Of a DNA stretch of 34,050 nucleotides, positions 32,800 to 34,050 are shown piece by piece. Numbering within the stretch: position 1 is the first letter of the stretch; each line of letters starts with the position of its first letter. The translations under genes were made by a program, and so were the position numbers. This stretch comes from Verrucomicrobiota bacterium (GTDB lineage: Bacteria; Verrucomicrobiota; Verrucomicrobiia; Limisphaerales; AV2). The notes under the pieces were generated by a model. That model saw nothing but the letters and a program-made list of their open reading frames with translations. It did no database searches and was not told the DNA's origin. The DNA lies in the NCBI GenBank assembly GCA_003218515.1, contig QHNT01000151.1:1-34050 (forward strand), read 5' to 3'.

Positions 32800-34050
32800 T
32801 CATTGCTTTGAGTAAGTTGAGCATGCCGTGCCACCTCGCGGGTGCAGGATCAAATCCCGCTGCGCGGCCGCCCACTGCTGCAAATGACGTCGATACGCTT
32901 TGACTCGTTCGGGATGCCGCGCGGCCACGTCCTTCGTCTCCTCTGCGTCGCCGGTCAGGTCGAACAGCTTGGATCGTCCGGAGTCCAATTCGCAAATATA
33001 CTTCCAGCGACCATCGCGCAGCCCCAGAAGCCCTCGTGAGTAATCAGTGTAGAACAAAGCCATCTGTTGCTGCGGTTCGAGCAGTGAACTTCCCTGGCAA
33101 TCATTTGAAATCGGCAGGCCGAGCAAATCCAGAATAGTCGGCTCCGTGTCAATCAAGCTGGCGACCCGGCCCGCGCGAATCGGCTCGCCGAGGGAACCTG
33201 GCTCGACGATGAAGTAGGGCACGCGGATGTTCTCCTCGTAAACGAACAGTGTATGACCATAGTCGCCTTCGTGTTGGCCAAACGCCTCGCCATGGTCGCC
33301 AAAAATGACGAACAACGTTTTCTCAAACAATCCGCGCGCTTTTAATCCTTCAAGGAATTCTCTCAATACCGCGTCGCTGTAATGTAGCGCGTTGCGATAG
33401 CGGCCGATCTCCTCATTGGCCGGAAATGGGCCAGGTTCCGGGCTGCTGTAGGGATGATGGCCGGATACGGGCAGGTAAGTGATGAAAAATCTTTCTCCGC
33501 GCGGCAGCGAATCAATCCAGTTCAGCATGCGGCGCACAGTGGTTTGGTCATCGACGCCGAAGCTCGACTCGTGATTGCCGCCAATGTCGCCGGCGTCTTC
33601 CAACATTTGGAAGCCACGGTGTTGCACGACTTCTTCCATGCCGAGATATATAAACCGGCCCGAATGGAACAGCGCCGTGCGATAGCCCTCCGAGACCAGT
33701 CGCGCAGCGATCGAAGGAGTGACGACCTTCGCGCAGACCTCCACTTCGGTGTCGAACGCGGGGTAGCGCGAGCACAGCACGGACAAAAGCCCTTTGACGC
33801 TTTCCGGGTAAACCGCGTAAGCGTTTTCGAATAAAACCGATTGGCGGGCCAGCGCCGTGAGGTTCGGCATCGGGTCTTCCGTTGCGCCGTAGGGCTTCAG
33901 ATACATCGCGCCGGTCGATTCCAGGAGAATTAAAACAACGTTTCGGCCTTTGGCCGTGCCTTTCAAGACCGACAGAGCTTCCTTTTCATCCAGCCGCGAG
34001 ACAGTGGATCGACAAACTCCGTCGCGGGCAGGGCCCGAAGACGGCGGAGG
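32800..34050 (-). CDS. Sulfatase/alkaline-phosphatase superfamily protein, 5' end outside window
   Basis: The minus frame is open to the right edge, so a TTG at 33966 is not the start; residues upstream of it (SRLDEKEALSVLKGTAKGRN) are coding-like. The visible part shows the superfamily core: metal-ligand strand VVLILLESTGA, the MPNLTALARQSVLFENAYA helix, and the second metal site VIFGDHGEAFGQHEGDYGH. SLIDTEPTILDLLGLP and WKYICELDSGRSKLFDLTGD are typical sulfatase C-terminal blocks. Where sulfatases have C/S-x-P/A-x-R this protein reads ESVKGLLSVLCSRYP (Ser codon at 33799-33801), without the Pro/Ala and Arg. A serine nucleophile without formylglycine is likely, as in phosphotransferase or phosphodiesterase relatives. 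Substrate unknown; a sulfated or phosphorylated polysaccharide is possible. Confidence 0.85.
   Translation of the reverse strand, partial: PPPSSGPARDGVCRSTVSRLDEKEALSVLKGTAKGRNVVLILLESTGAMYLKPYGATEDPMPNLTALARQSVLFENAYAVYPESVKGLLSVLCSRYPAFDTEVEVCAKVVTPSIAARLVSEGYRTALFHSGRFIYLGMEEVVQHRGFQMLEDAGDIGGNHESSFGVDDQTTVRRMLNWIDSLPRGERFFITYLPVSGHHPYSSPEPGPFPANEEIGRYRNALHYSDAVLREFLEGLKARGLFEKTLFVIFGDHGEAFGQHEGDYGHTLFVYEENIRVPYFIVEPGSLGEPIRAGRVASLIDTEPTILDLLGLPISNDCQGSSLLEPQQQMALFYTDYSRGLLGLRDGRWKYICELDSGRSKLFDLTGDAEETKDVAARHPERVKAYRRHLQQWAAAQRDLILHPRGGTACSTYSKQ

Noticed and set aside
33966-33966. TTG as start codon of the sulfatase-superfamily gene
   Set aside because: The same frame continues open to the window edge with coding-like residues, so the gene is treated as partial.

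Overview
The window looks like a high-GC chromosome segment of a Verrucomicrobiota bacterium, most likely on the Pedosphaera/Limisphaerales side. This is inferred from four things: a PilM / Amuc_1100-like / Amuc_1099-like / secretin module known from Akkermansia, an exosortase plus EpsI pair inside an exopolysaccharide locus, a series of large secreted proteins that share an Asn/Thr-rich C-terminal module ending in (F/Y)YR, and many short intergenic repeat families. No tRNA, rRNA, CRISPR array or transposase was seen.

Layout. (1) 1-900, minus strand: nrdR overlapping an unrecognised gene that runs off the left edge, preceded by a promoter with two candidate NrdR boxes 31 bp apart. (2) 961-12120, plus strand: an exopolysaccharide locus with a fused two-domain oxidoreductase, a heparinase II/III-type lyase, an AlgD-like GDP-mannose dehydrogenase, a GT4 glycosyltransferase, an exosortase with a damaged 5' end, EpsI, a polyprenyl-phosphate sugar transferase and a UDP-glucuronate decarboxylase. 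(3) 12276-18777: a pilMN-O-P-Q-like envelope module (PilM fused to a PilN-like part, an Amuc_1100-family PilO-like protein, a PilP-like protein, and a secretin with a glycine-rich insert). (4) 19101-31908: five large secreted proteins, namely a predicted seven-bladed propeller, an unrecognised family, a repetitive 993-residue protein, a subtilisin-like protease with a long multidomain tail, and a protease-less paralogue of that tail which is broken by a frameshifting internal loss. (5) 32145 to the end: coaE, and convergent to it a partial alkaline-phosphatase/sulfatase-superfamily gene without the usual formylglycine motif.

How the parts may work together (inference). The first block makes nucleotide-sugar precursors and starts an envelope polysaccharide, with a lyase for trimming or release. 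Exosortase and EpsI are the protein-sorting machinery usually found with such loci. The pilMNOPQ-like complex spans the envelope, and the secreted proteins directly downstream of its secretin are plausible surface or cargo proteins. None of the five carries a PEP-CTERM tail, so they are unlikely exosortase substrates. Four of them share a different C-terminal module, which is a candidate surface-targeting or adhesion domain.

Two genes (the exosortase and the protease-less paralogue) show the same kind of damage: an internal loss estimated at 150-180 bp with a change of frame. Assembly error must be excluded before a biological reading is given.
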